From Mesorhizobium sp. CA14 (GTDB taxonomy: Bacteria > Pseudomonadota > Alphaproteobacteria > Rhizobiales > Rhizobiaceae): a stretch of 64,000 bases of DNA. Location: contig NZ_JAIUHR010000013.1 of the NCBI RefSeq assembly GCF_020165195.1, positions 1-64,000 on the forward strand. Direction: 5' to 3'. The notes beneath the pieces were generated by a model. It did no database searches. It saw only the letters and a program-made list of their open reading frames with translations, and was not told the origin of the DNA. Every line of letters begins with the position of its first letter. Within the stretch, counting starts at the first letter, position 1. A program made the position numbers and the translations under genes. Positions 25,555 to 32,448 of this stretch are shown one piece after another.

Positions 25555-25884
25555 TCAGGCCGCTTTCGAGGCCAGCGCTTCGAGCGCGATGAACAACCGT
25601 TCGCCCTCGACCTTGACCGGGATAGTCCGGACAGAGCCTTCGTCGGCGCCAAGCGCCTTGCCTGTCTCCAGCGAGATCACCCAATTGTGCAGCGGGCAGG
25701 TCACCGCCGCACCATGGACGATCCCCTGGCTGAGCGGCCCGCCCTTGTGTGGACAGTGGTCGTCGATGGCATAAACCTGATCGTCCGCAGTGCGGAAGAC
25801 GGCAACCTTGCCTTGCGGTGTCGCAACGCAACGCGCGCCGCGCGGCGGGATGTCGGCGATGGAGCCGATGGCGATCCAGGTCAT
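25555..25884 (-). CDS. nirD: Nitrite reductase small subunit NirD
   Basis: A protein of 109 aa with a Rieske-like fold. The segments DDHCPHKGGPLS and VTCPLHNWVI retain Cys-x-His pairs (C-P-H and C-P-L-H), so a [2Fe-2S] cluster may be bound, unlike some enteric NirD proteins that lack the ligands. ATG at 25884 is chosen over GTG at 25890, because GGCGGAG lies 8 nt before it. It partners NirB in NADH-dependent reduction of nitrite to ammonium. A 154-bp palindromic element separates it from nirB. Confidence 0.93.
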   Translation of the reverse strand: MTWIAIGSIADIPPRGARCVATPQGKVAVFRTADDQVYAIDDHCPHKGGPLSQGIVHGAAVTCPLHNWVISLETGKALGADEGSVRTIPVKVEGERLFIALEALASKAA

Positions 25885-25926
25885 TGGCACATCTCCGCCT
25901 TCGCTCGATAGGGATGCGCCCAGGCC

Positions 25927-26080
25927 CCCCCCTCTGTCCTACCGGACATCTCCCCCTCAAGGGGGGAGATTGGCAGCTTCGGGCTCACCGCCCATTCTGC
26001 AACGCTGGTGAGTTGCGAAGGCCGCAGTGACGGCTGATCTCCCCCCTTGAGGGGGAGATGGCCGGCAGGCCAGAGGGGGG
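25927..26080. repeat. Palindromic mosaic repeat element (RIME-like), copy 2
   Basis: A 154-bp element between nirB and nirD. Ends are CCCCCCTCTG (25927) and CAGAGGGGGG (26080); inner arms CATCTCCCCCTCAAGGGG (from 25947) have an exact reverse complement ending at 26060. The centre holds CTGCAACGCTGG (25997-26008), shared with copy 1. It lies inside an operon, so it must be transcribed and would fold into a long hairpin. Confidence 0.8.
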
Positions 26081-26101
26081 TGCCTCGCGCTGACATCTCC
26101 A

Positions 26102-28552
26102 TCATTCCGCCGCCTCCGCGAACCCGACCGACGCCATCGGCCTGAACTCATGCTTGTCCTTGCCGGAGACGCGCTCCGACCATGGGTCGACCTGGGCGAA
26201 TTTCTGGCTGAAGACGAAGCGGTCGAAGAGCGTCCTGCGGCGCTCGGCATCGTCCAGGACCTGCTTCTTGATCTCGGCTGTGCCGATCCGCTTGGCCCAT
26301 TTGTAGATGCGCTCGAGATAGCGGGCCTGCTCGCGATACATCTGGACGAGCGCCACGATCACCTCCAGCGCCTCGTCCTCGGTCTTCACCAGGCCGAGCA
26401 CTTCCGTGCCCTTGATATCGAGGCCGGCGGCGCCAGCGAAGTGAATTTCGTAGCCAGAATCGACGCACACCACGCCGACATCCTTGCAGGTCGCCTCCGC
26501 GCAGTTGCGCGGACATCCCGACACCGCCATCTTCACCTTGGCCGGCGTCCAGGAACCCCACATGAACTTCTCGATGCGGATGCCGAGCCCGGTCGAATCC
26601 TGCGTGCCGAAGCGGCACCAGTCCGAGCCGACGCAGGTCTTCACCGTGCGCAGACCCTTGGCATAGGCATGGCCGGAGACGAAGCCCGCCTTGCCGAGAT
26701 CCGCCCATACCGCCGGCAGGTCCTCCTTGCGGATGCCAAGCATGTCGATGCGCTGGCCGCCCGTCACCTTGACCATCGGGATATCGAACTTGTCGACCAC
26801 GTCGGCGATGGCGCGCAATTCGCCGGCGCTGGTCACACCGCCCCACATGCGCGGCACCACCGAATAGGTGCCGTCCTTCTGGATGTTGGCGTGCACGCGT
26901 TCGTTGATGAAGCGCGACTGGTAGTCGTCGGCATATTGGTCCGGCCAATCGCAGACGAGATAGTAGTTGAGCGCCGGCCGGCATTTTGCGCAGCCGCAGG
27001 AGGTCTTCCACTCTAGCTCCTGCATGACGGCGGGGATCGTCTTCAGGCCCTTCGCCTTGATCAGACGCCGCACATCGTCATGGCCAAGGCTCGTGCAGCC
27101 GCACATGGACTGTACCGCCGCCGGATTGTAGGCCTCGCCCAGCGTGAGTTTCAGCAGCTGCTCGACCAGACCCGTGCACGAGCCGCACGAGGCTGAGGCC
27201 TTGGTGTTGGCACGCACGTCGTCGAGGCCGGTCAGCCCCTTGCCGGTGATCGCGCCGGTGATCTTGCCCTTGCAGACGCCGTTGCAGCCGCAGATTTCCG
27301 CATCATCCGCCAGTGCCGCAACGGCCGCCAAAGGGTCCGAAGAAACGCCTCCCTGGAACGCCTGGCCGAAGATCAGCGTGTCGCGCATCTCAGAGATGTC
27401 AGTCGCCTTCTTTTTAAGGTCGTTGAACCAGGCGCCGTCGGCGGTCTCGCCGAACAGCACCGTGCCGATGATTCGGTTGTCCTGCAGCACCACGCGCTTG
27501 TAGATGCCGGCAGAGGCGTCGCGCAGGATGATCTCCTCGCGGTCGTCGCCATCGGCAAAGTCGCCCAGCGAATAAAGGTCGATGCCGGTGACCTTGAGCT
27601 TGGTCGGCGTATCGGAGTGGACGAAGCGCTTATCCTCGCCATCCGTCAGCCTGGCAGCCGCGACGCGGGCCATCTCGTAGAGAGGCGCAACAAGTCCATA
27701 GACATGGCCGCCGACCTCGGCGCATTCGCCGAGCGCCATGATTGCGGGGTCGGACGTCTGCATGCAGTCGTCGACGACGATGCCGCGATTGACCTCGAGC
27801 CCTGCGTCCTTGGCCAAGGCGCTGTTCGGGCGGATGCCGACCGCCATCACCACCAGCGTTGCCGGGATGATCGTGCCGTCCATCAGCTCGACGCCCTCGA
27901 CCTTGCCGTTGCCGACAATGGCCTTGGTGTTGGCCTTGGTCATGACCTTGATTCCGCGCGCCTCGACAGCCTTCTGCAAGAGGTAGCCGGCGGCGGGATC
28001 GAGCTGGCGTTCCATCAGCGTCGGCATGACGTGGAGCACGGTGACGTCCATGCCGCGCTCCTTCAGCCCGGCAGCAGCTTCGAGCCCGAGCAGGCCGCCG
28101 CCGATGACGATAGCCTTGGCGCGCGACTGCGCGGCAAGCAGCATTGCGTTGACGTCGTCTAGATCGCGGTAGCTAAGCACGCCGGGCAAGTCCTTGCCCG
28201 GCACCGGAATGATGAAGGGCACCGAGCCGGTGGCGATGACCAGCCTGTCGTAGGCCTCGGTCACGCCGTGGTCCGAGGTGACGGTCTTGGCCTCCCTGTC
28301 GATGCCGACGATCCGGTGACCCTTGTAGAGGGTGATGCCGTGCTTGATGTACCAGCCGTCGCCATGGATGACGATTTCCTCGAATTCCTTCTCGCCCGAA
28401 AGCACCGGCGACAGCATGATGCGGTCGTAGTTCACGCGCGGTTCGGCGTTGAAGATGGTCACGGCGTAGCGGTCGGGCGCGGCTTCCAGCAGGTGCTCCA
28501 GCATCCTGCCTGGCGCCATGCCGTTGCCGATGATGACGAGTTTCTCGGTCAT
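26102..28552 (-). CDS. nirB: NADH-dependent nitrite reductase large subunit NirB
   Basis: A protein of 816 aa. Order: FAD/NAD(P) reductase half (KLVIIGNGMAPGR at the N-terminus, second dinucleotide loop VIGGGLLGLEAA), a BFD-like [2Fe-2S] region (CGCNGVCKG ... CGSCTGL), a second Cys-rich patch (CGCTSLGHDD, CGCAKCRP), and a siroheme/[4Fe-4S] sulfite/nitrite reductase half with TCVGSDWCRFG and SGCPRNCAEATC. It reduces nitrite to ammonium in the cytoplasm with six electrons from NADH. The gene lies 17 nt after narK. Confidence 0.96.
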   Translation of the reverse strand: MTEKLVIIGNGMAPGRMLEHLLEAAPDRYAVTIFNAEPRVNYDRIMLSPVLSGEKEFEEIVIHGDGWYIKHGITLYKGHRIVGIDREAKTVTSDHGVTEAYDRLVIATGSVPFIIPVPGKDLPGVLSYRDLDDVNAMLLAAQSRAKAIVIGGGLLGLEAAAGLKERGMDVTVLHVMPTLMERQLDPAAGYLLQKAVEARGIKVMTKANTKAIVGNGKVEGVELMDGTIIPATLVVMAVGIRPNSALAKDAGLEVNRGIVVDDCMQTSDPAIMALGECAEVGGHVYGLVAPLYEMARVAAARLTDGEDKRFVHSDTPTKLKVTGIDLYSLGDFADGDDREEIILRDASAGIYKRVVLQDNRIIGTVLFGETADGAWFNDLKKKATDISEMRDTLIFGQAFQGGVSSDPLAAVAALADDAEICGCNGVCKGKITGAITGKGLTGLDDVRANTKASASCGSCTGLVEQLLKLTLGEAYNPAAVQSMCGCTSLGHDDVRRLIKAKGLKTIPAVMQELEWKTSCGCAKCRPALNYYLVCDWPDQYADDYQSRFINERVHANIQKDGTYSVVPRMWGGVTSAGELRAIADVVDKFDIPMVKVTGGQRIDMLGIRKEDLPAVWADLGKAGFVSGHAYAKGLRTVKTCVGSDWCRFGTQDSTGLGIRIEKFMWGSWTPAKVKMAVSGCPRNCAEATCKDVGVVCVDSGYEIHFAGAAGLDIKGTEVLGLVKTEDEALEVIVALVQMYREQARYLERIYKWAKRIGTAEIKKQVLDDAERRRTLFDRFVFSQKFAQVDPWSERVSGKDKHEFRPMASVGFAEAAE

Positions 28553-28569
28553 GTCCGGTCAGCTCCGAT

Positions 28570-29871
28570 CTATTCGGCGGCGTAGGATAGGGACGGGCTC
28601 TTGACCTCGGCCGCGCGCTCCATCCGGCGGATGGTGACGTGCATCCAGACCAGGCAGGAGACGACGATGAGGAAGAGCAGCATGAAGCAGCTCGACCAGA
28701 CGCCGGTGAGATCGTTCAGCGCGCCAAAGGCGATCGGCAGGATGAAGCCGCCGAGCCCGCCGATCATGCCGACGACGCCGCCGACCGCGCCGACGCTCTG
28801 CGGATAATAGACGGGGATGTGCTTGTAGACGGCGGCCTTGCCGAGGCTCATGAAGAAGCCAAGCACGCAGGCGACGGCGATAAAGGCGAGCGGGCCGATC
28901 TCGACGTGGAACGGGATCGGCCCGCTGATGCCGCGCACGACATAGTCTGCCGAGGGGAGAGACAGAGTGAGTGTCGCGACGGCACAAACGCTGAAGGTCC
29001 AGTAGAGCACGGTGCGGGCGCCGATGCGGTCCGAAAGCACGCCGCCATAGGCGCGGAAGATGCTGGCGGGGATCGAATAGGCGGCACCGATCATGCCGGC
29101 GGTGGCAATGCCGAAACCGTAGACGCCGATGAGATAGCGCGGCAGCCAGAGCGACAGCGCCACGAACGCCCCGAACGAGAAGAAATAGTAGAAGGCGAAG
29201 CGCCAGACCTGCAGGTTCTTTAACGGGGCGAATTCCTGCCAGAAGCTTCTTGCGGGCATCGCCTTGCCGGCGCGGCGTTCGCGGATGACCGGATCGTCGC
29301 CGGTGGTGAACCAGAAGATGATCGCCATGACGACGAGCGCGGCGGCCCAGACCAGCGCCACCGACTGCCAGCCCCAGGCAAGCAGCACGAGTGGCGCCAG
29401 GAACTTGGTGACCGCGGCGCCGACATTGCCGACACCGAAGATGCCGAGCGCGGTGCCCTGCTTTCCGGCCGGGAAGAAGCGCGAGACATAGGCGACGCCG
29501 ACGGCGAAGGAGCCGCCGGCAAGGCCAACGCCAAGCGCCGCAATCAGCATCTGCGCATAAGTATGCGCAAAAGCGAGCAGGAGGGTCGCGATCGCCGCCG
29601 CGAGCATCGTCATGGTGTAAACCAGGCGTCCGCCATAGCGGTCTGTCCAGACGCCGAGCACCATGCGCACGAGCGAGCCCGTGAGGATCGGCGTGCCGAC
29701 GAGCAGGCCGAACTCGGTCTCGTTCAGCCCGAGCTCCTGCTTGATGCGCACGCCGATGATGGAAAAGATCGTCCACACAGCGAAGCAGACGGTGAAGGCG
29801 ATAGTGGAGATGATGAGCGCCTGCCTGGGGGCATTATCCTGGCTGGGCGCGGCTGGGAGGGTGGCGGTCAT
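28570..29871 (-). CDS. narK: Nitrate/nitrite MFS transporter (NarK/NasA family)
   Basis: A protein of 433 aa with about 12 membrane helices. The nitrate/nitrite porter family shows here as the Gly-rich GLAGGSFAVGVAYVSRFFP in helix 5 and GVGNVGAAVTKFLAP nearby, plus the MFS motif VLGVWTDRYGGR. It imports nitrate for the reductases encoded downstream. ATG at 29871 is set by CGGAG 6 nt before it; the open frame extends to 30222 through the leader and a small gene, without support. The C-terminus VKSPSLSYAAE is short. Confidence 0.93.
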   Translation of the reverse strand: MTATLPAAPSQDNAPRQALIISTIAFTVCFAVWTIFSIIGVRIKQELGLNETEFGLLVGTPILTGSLVRMVLGVWTDRYGGRLVYTMTMLAAAIATLLLAFAHTYAQMLIAALGVGLAGGSFAVGVAYVSRFFPAGKQGTALGIFGVGNVGAAVTKFLAPLVLLAWGWQSVALVWAAALVVMAIIFWFTTGDDPVIRERRAGKAMPARSFWQEFAPLKNLQVWRFAFYYFFSFGAFVALSLWLPRYLIGVYGFGIATAGMIGAAYSIPASIFRAYGGVLSDRIGARTVLYWTFSVCAVATLTLSLPSADYVVRGISGPIPFHVEIGPLAFIAVACVLGFFMSLGKAAVYKHIPVYYPQSVGAVGGVVGMIGGLGGFILPIAFGALNDLTGVWSSCFMLLFLIVVSCLVWMHVTIRRMERAAEVKSPSLSYAAE

Positions 29872-29936
29872 GGTCGGCTCCGGTTTTGCGGCGTGGGAGG
29901 CACCGCGTGTTGCGTTGGTCAGAGGCGCGGCATCGG

Positions 29937-30113
29937 TCAGCGCGGCGAGACCGGGACTTGCGCGGTCACTTGCGGCCCCTTGGCCTCGGTTTCGTGATTG
30001 GCGGGAAACAGCAGGAGCGCCGCGATGAACAGCGCCGCCGTCAGCGCGCTGCTCGCCAGGAAATCGCGGCGGGAGAAATCCTTGAGCAATGTTGTTGCGA
30101 TCCGCTTGGTCAT
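29937..30113 (-). CDS. Small single-pass membrane peptide of the nas operon
   Basis: A protein of 58 aa from ATG 30113, with GGAG 7 nt upstream. A basic N-terminal helix contains SRRDFLA (14-20), a Tat-like twin-arginine motif, then one hydrophobic helix (about 21-41) and a short polar tail ending PVSPR. It is the first gene downstream of the NasT leader terminator, 65 nt before narK. No family is recognised. It could be a Tat-independent membrane anchor or a small modulator of the transporter. Confidence 0.65.
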   Translation of the reverse strand: MTKRIATTLLKDFSRRDFLASSALTAALFIAALLLFPANHETEAKGPQVTAQVPVSPR

Positions 30114-30132
30114 CGTCGTCTCCGGTCCAAAA

Positions 30133-30230
30133 CGAAAAAAGCTGCCGTCCAGGCCTCGCGCTTCCGTACATCCGGGATCGCGCATTGACCTGAGCGGCAG
30201 CTTTGCCTGTGGCGCCCGCCATTGGACGCC
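30133..30230 (-). ncRNA. NasT-type (ANTAR) antitermination leader with terminator
   Basis: Read on the minus strand. P1 (30230-30211): a 7-bp stem GGCGUCC/GGGCGCC with hexaloop AAUGGC. After 3 nt comes P2 (30207-30196): GGC/GCC with hexaloop AAAGCU. Both loops have A at position 1 and G at position 4, the signature bound by ANTAR proteins. P2 overlaps the 5' arm AAAGCUGCCG (30204-30195) of a terminator whose 3' arm CGGCAGCUUU (30147-30138) runs into TTTTTTCGTTTT. NasT binding to P1-P2 would block the terminator and let the nas operon be read. Confidence 0.82.
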
Positions 30231-30265
30231 TGTTCCATTGCCCGCGAACGGGCTCGATTATTTCA

Positions 30266-30282
30266 AAGCACGAAGCGTGCCA
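30266..30282 (-). promoter_or_regulatory. Sigma-54 promoter of the nas operon
   Basis: On the minus strand, TGGCACG-CTTC-GTGCT matches the sigma-54 consensus TGGCACG-N4-TTGCW at all but one position, with the required GG-N10-GC spacing (GG at 30281-30280, GC at 30269-30268). The transcript would start near 30256, about 26 nt before hairpin P1 of the leader. The position fits nitrogen control through RpoN (59035-60573). Confidence 0.82.
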
Positions 30283-30391
30283 GTTTCGCGTGGAAGCTGA
30301 ATTTCAAGGAAAATCAATGCAGTGGGAGGTTTGCCCTTCGGCCGGGCCGAGCGGCGGCGCGGTCAAACATTGATCAATGGCATAAACATAC

Positions 30392-30416
30392 AGCATAAAT
30401 TTTGTGCAATGCACAA
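30392..30416 (-). promoter_or_regulatory. NtrC-like upstream activator site / palindrome
   Basis: A perfect 15-bp palindrome TTGTGCA-A-TGCACAA occupies 30402-30416. Overlapping it, the minus-strand 17-mer TGCACAAAATTTATGCT (30408-30392) agrees with the NtrC consensus TGCAC-N7-GTGCA at 8 of 10 fixed positions. It lies roughly 135-160 bp upstream of the predicted sigma-54 start, a usual enhancer distance. Which protein binds is inferred. Confidence 0.5.
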
Positions 30417-30433
30417 GATTGGCGCGCAAATGA

Positions 30434-31660
30434 TCAGGCGCGTTTCTGGCCGGCGATGTAAGCGTCGACCCGGTCCGGATCGAAGATCTGGCCGTCGAAA
30501 AATCCGTCAGGACCAAGGACAAGACTCGCGCCGGCCGAGCCGACCGGCGTCGCCGTCTTCAGCGCCCCTTCGACCTTGGCGTTGGCGCCGGGCAGCGCCA
30601 CGCCGAGCGGCTTCAGCGCCGAGCGATAGAGATCGGGCCGGTAGCAATCGCGCGCGATGGCGAGGTTTTGCGGCGTATGCGGCAACTGACCCCAGCGCAC
30701 CATCTGCGTGTAGAACCACAGCGCATGGCTCTTCCAGGGAAAATTCGCCGCCTTGTCGAAGGGCAGGAAGAAATCCTCGACGTTCCGTTCCACGCCTCCG
30801 CCGAGTTGAAGGCGTCCGGTGAGTGCCGGCATCTGGATCGCCGCCGGCTGGCCGAGAAAGTCAGGCCTCGCCATCAGCGCCGCCAGCTCGCCGCGGTTTG
30901 CCGGATCCTGGCACCAGCGGGCGGAGTGATGCAGCGCCCTCAGCAACGCTGCCAGCGCGTCCGGGTTTTCTTCCGCCCAGACTTTGCGCACGCCGATCAC
31001 CTTTTCCGGACTGTTGCGCCACAACAGCGCCTTGACCGTGACGATCTGGCCGGTGCCTGCCGCGACGGCGGCGCTGTTCCAGGGCTCGCCGACGCAATAG
31101 CCGTCGATGCGGCCGGCCGCCAATGCATCGGCCATGAAGGGCGGCGGCACGATGACGACTTCGATCTCGCGGTCGGGATCGATGCCGCAGGCAGCAAGCC
31201 AATAGCGCAGCTCGTAGTTGTGCCCGGAATGCGGATGCACGACGGCGAAGCGCAAAGGCTCGCTGCCGGCGCCGGCTCGCTCGCGGATCAAAGCGCCGAG
31301 CGCCGCCCCGGCGCGCGCCGGATCGAGGTCGGGCGACGCGCCACGCGCCGTCATGCCGTCCCACACGGCATTGGAGACGGTGACGCAATTGCCGCCAAGG
31401 CCGAGCGAGAACGGCACGATGGTTTCGGAAGCGAGCGGCGTGAGGCCGAGGCTGCAGGCGAGCGGCATTGGGCCCAGCATATGCGCCACGTCGAAATGGC
31501 CGATGGCGATGCGGTCGCGGATGTTGGCCCAGGAGGTCTCGCGCTGCAGCTTGAGCTCGATGCCCTCACGGGCGGCAAAGCCCATCTCACCGGCCGCGAC
31601 CAGGACCGCGCTGTCGAAGAGCGGCATGAAGCCGGCGGTGATTTCGTGCGCCATGCTCAT
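30434..31660 (-). CDS. nasS: Nitrate sensor NasS (NrtA-like, cytoplasmic)
   Basis: A protein of 408 aa of the NrtA/CmpA nitrate-binding family. It lacks a signal peptide (MSMAHEITAGFMPLFDSAVL starts directly on the fold), so it is a cytoplasmic sensor rather than a transporter subunit. In NasS-NasT systems NasS holds NasT inactive until nitrate or nitrite binds. The start ATG overlaps the nasT stop (ATGA, 31657-31660) with GGAGGG just upstream, matching the need for balanced amounts. No NrtB/C transporter genes are present. Confidence 0.9.
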   Translation of the reverse strand: MSMAHEITAGFMPLFDSAVLVAAGEMGFAAREGIELKLQRETSWANIRDRIAIGHFDVAHMLGPMPLACSLGLTPLASETIVPFSLGLGGNCVTVSNAVWDGMTARGASPDLDPARAGAALGALIRERAGAGSEPLRFAVVHPHSGHNYELRYWLAACGIDPDREIEVVIVPPPFMADALAAGRIDGYCVGEPWNSAAVAAGTGQIVTVKALLWRNSPEKVIGVRKVWAEENPDALAALLRALHHSARWCQDPANRGELAALMARPDFLGQPAAIQMPALTGRLQLGGGVERNVEDFFLPFDKAANFPWKSHALWFYTQMVRWGQLPHTPQNLAIARDCYRPDLYRSALKPLGVALPGANAKVEGALKTATPVGSAGASLVLGPDGFFDGQIFDPDRVDAYIAGQKRA

Positions 31661-32259
31661 TCGCCCTCCAGCGGTCCCAGCAATCCCGCCGCCGTCACCA
31701 GGCTCTGAGCGATATCGGCGATCTTGCGGTTCTGGTTCATGGCGGTCTTGCGCAGCAGCGCATAGGCCGCCTCTTCGCTCAAACCGCGCGACTTCATCAA
31801 TATGCCCTTGGCCCGGTCGATGACCTTGCGGTTCTCCAGCTCGCTGCGCGCCTCCTCCAACTCGCGCGCCATGCGCGAGAAGGCGTTGAAGCGGCTGATC
31901 GCCATGTCGAGGATCGGCTTGATGCGTTCTTTCTTCAGCCCGTCGACCACATAGGCGGACACGCCGGCATCGACGGCCGCCTCGATCGAGGCCTGGTCGG
32001 AGCGGTCGACGAACATGGCGATCGGACGTTTTACCGCGCGCGAAAGCTGGAACATGTTCTCCAGCATGTCTCGGTTGGGATTTTCGAGATCGATGACGAT
32101 GACGTCCGGCTCGATCTCGGCGATGCGCTTGGCGATGCCGGCCACGTCATGGACCACCGTGACTTCGAGATGGCCGGCGTCCCGCAATCCGGCCTCGATG
32201 ATTGAGGCGCGGATGCGGTTCTCGTCGACAACAAGGATGGTCAACGAACCGGCGGACAT
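31657..32259 (-). CDS. nasT: ANTAR-domain antiterminator NasT
   Basis: A protein of 200 aa: a pseudo-receiver domain (TILVVDENRIRASIIEAGL, DVIVIDLENP) followed by a C-terminal ANTAR RNA-binding domain (about 135-195) with NRKVIDRAKGILMKSRGLSEEAAY. Freed from NasS by nitrate, it binds the two-hexaloop leader at 30196-30230 and prevents termination before the nas genes. The ATG has a weak ribosome site. Its upstream region shares a 12-mer with the nas promoter region. Confidence 0.94.
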   Translation of the reverse strand: MSAGSLTILVVDENRIRASIIEAGLRDAGHLEVTVVHDVAGIAKRIAEIEPDVIVIDLENPNRDMLENMFQLSRAVKRPIAMFVDRSDQASIEAAVDAGVSAYVVDGLKKERIKPILDMAISRFNAFSRMARELEEARSELENRKVIDRAKGILMKSRGLSEEAAYALLRKTAMNQNRKIADIAQSLVTAAGLLGPLEGE

Positions 32260-32265
32260 GCGCCT

Positions 32266-32297
32266 ATTGTGCAGCCGGACGGAGATTGTGCAATGCA
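32266..32297. promoter_or_regulatory. Repeated ATTGTGCA sites upstream of nasT
   Basis: ATTGTGCA occurs at 32266-32273 and 32285-32292, one just before the nasT start. The second continues as TTGTGCAATGCA (32286-32297), a 12-mer identical to 30402-30413 upstream of the nas sigma-54 promoter. A common regulator of nasTS and the nas operon is the simplest reading. No GG-N10-GC sigma-54 element fits here. Confidence 0.4.
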
Positions 32298-32448
32298 GTA
32301 ATCCACAGGGATTGTTCTCGGCCGCTTTCAGGGCACGGGCTGCGACGCCATCGCGCCCAACCCTGCGTTGCCGTTACGGGCCGGGATATTATCGGTGTCC
32401 CATCGTGCGCAGCCTCGCGATATCCGCACAGTCGGGCTGCAGCCGTGA

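Noticed and set aside
23650..25911. A 753-codon open frame on the plus strand opposite nasA and nirD
   Set aside because: It mirrors a high-GC gene on the other strand, has no recognisable domain or ribosome site, and nasA has full cofactor motifs.
32260..32448. A sigma-54 promoter for nasTS near TGGATTACTGCATTGCA
   Set aside because: Spacing between GG and GC is 11 nt instead of the required 10.
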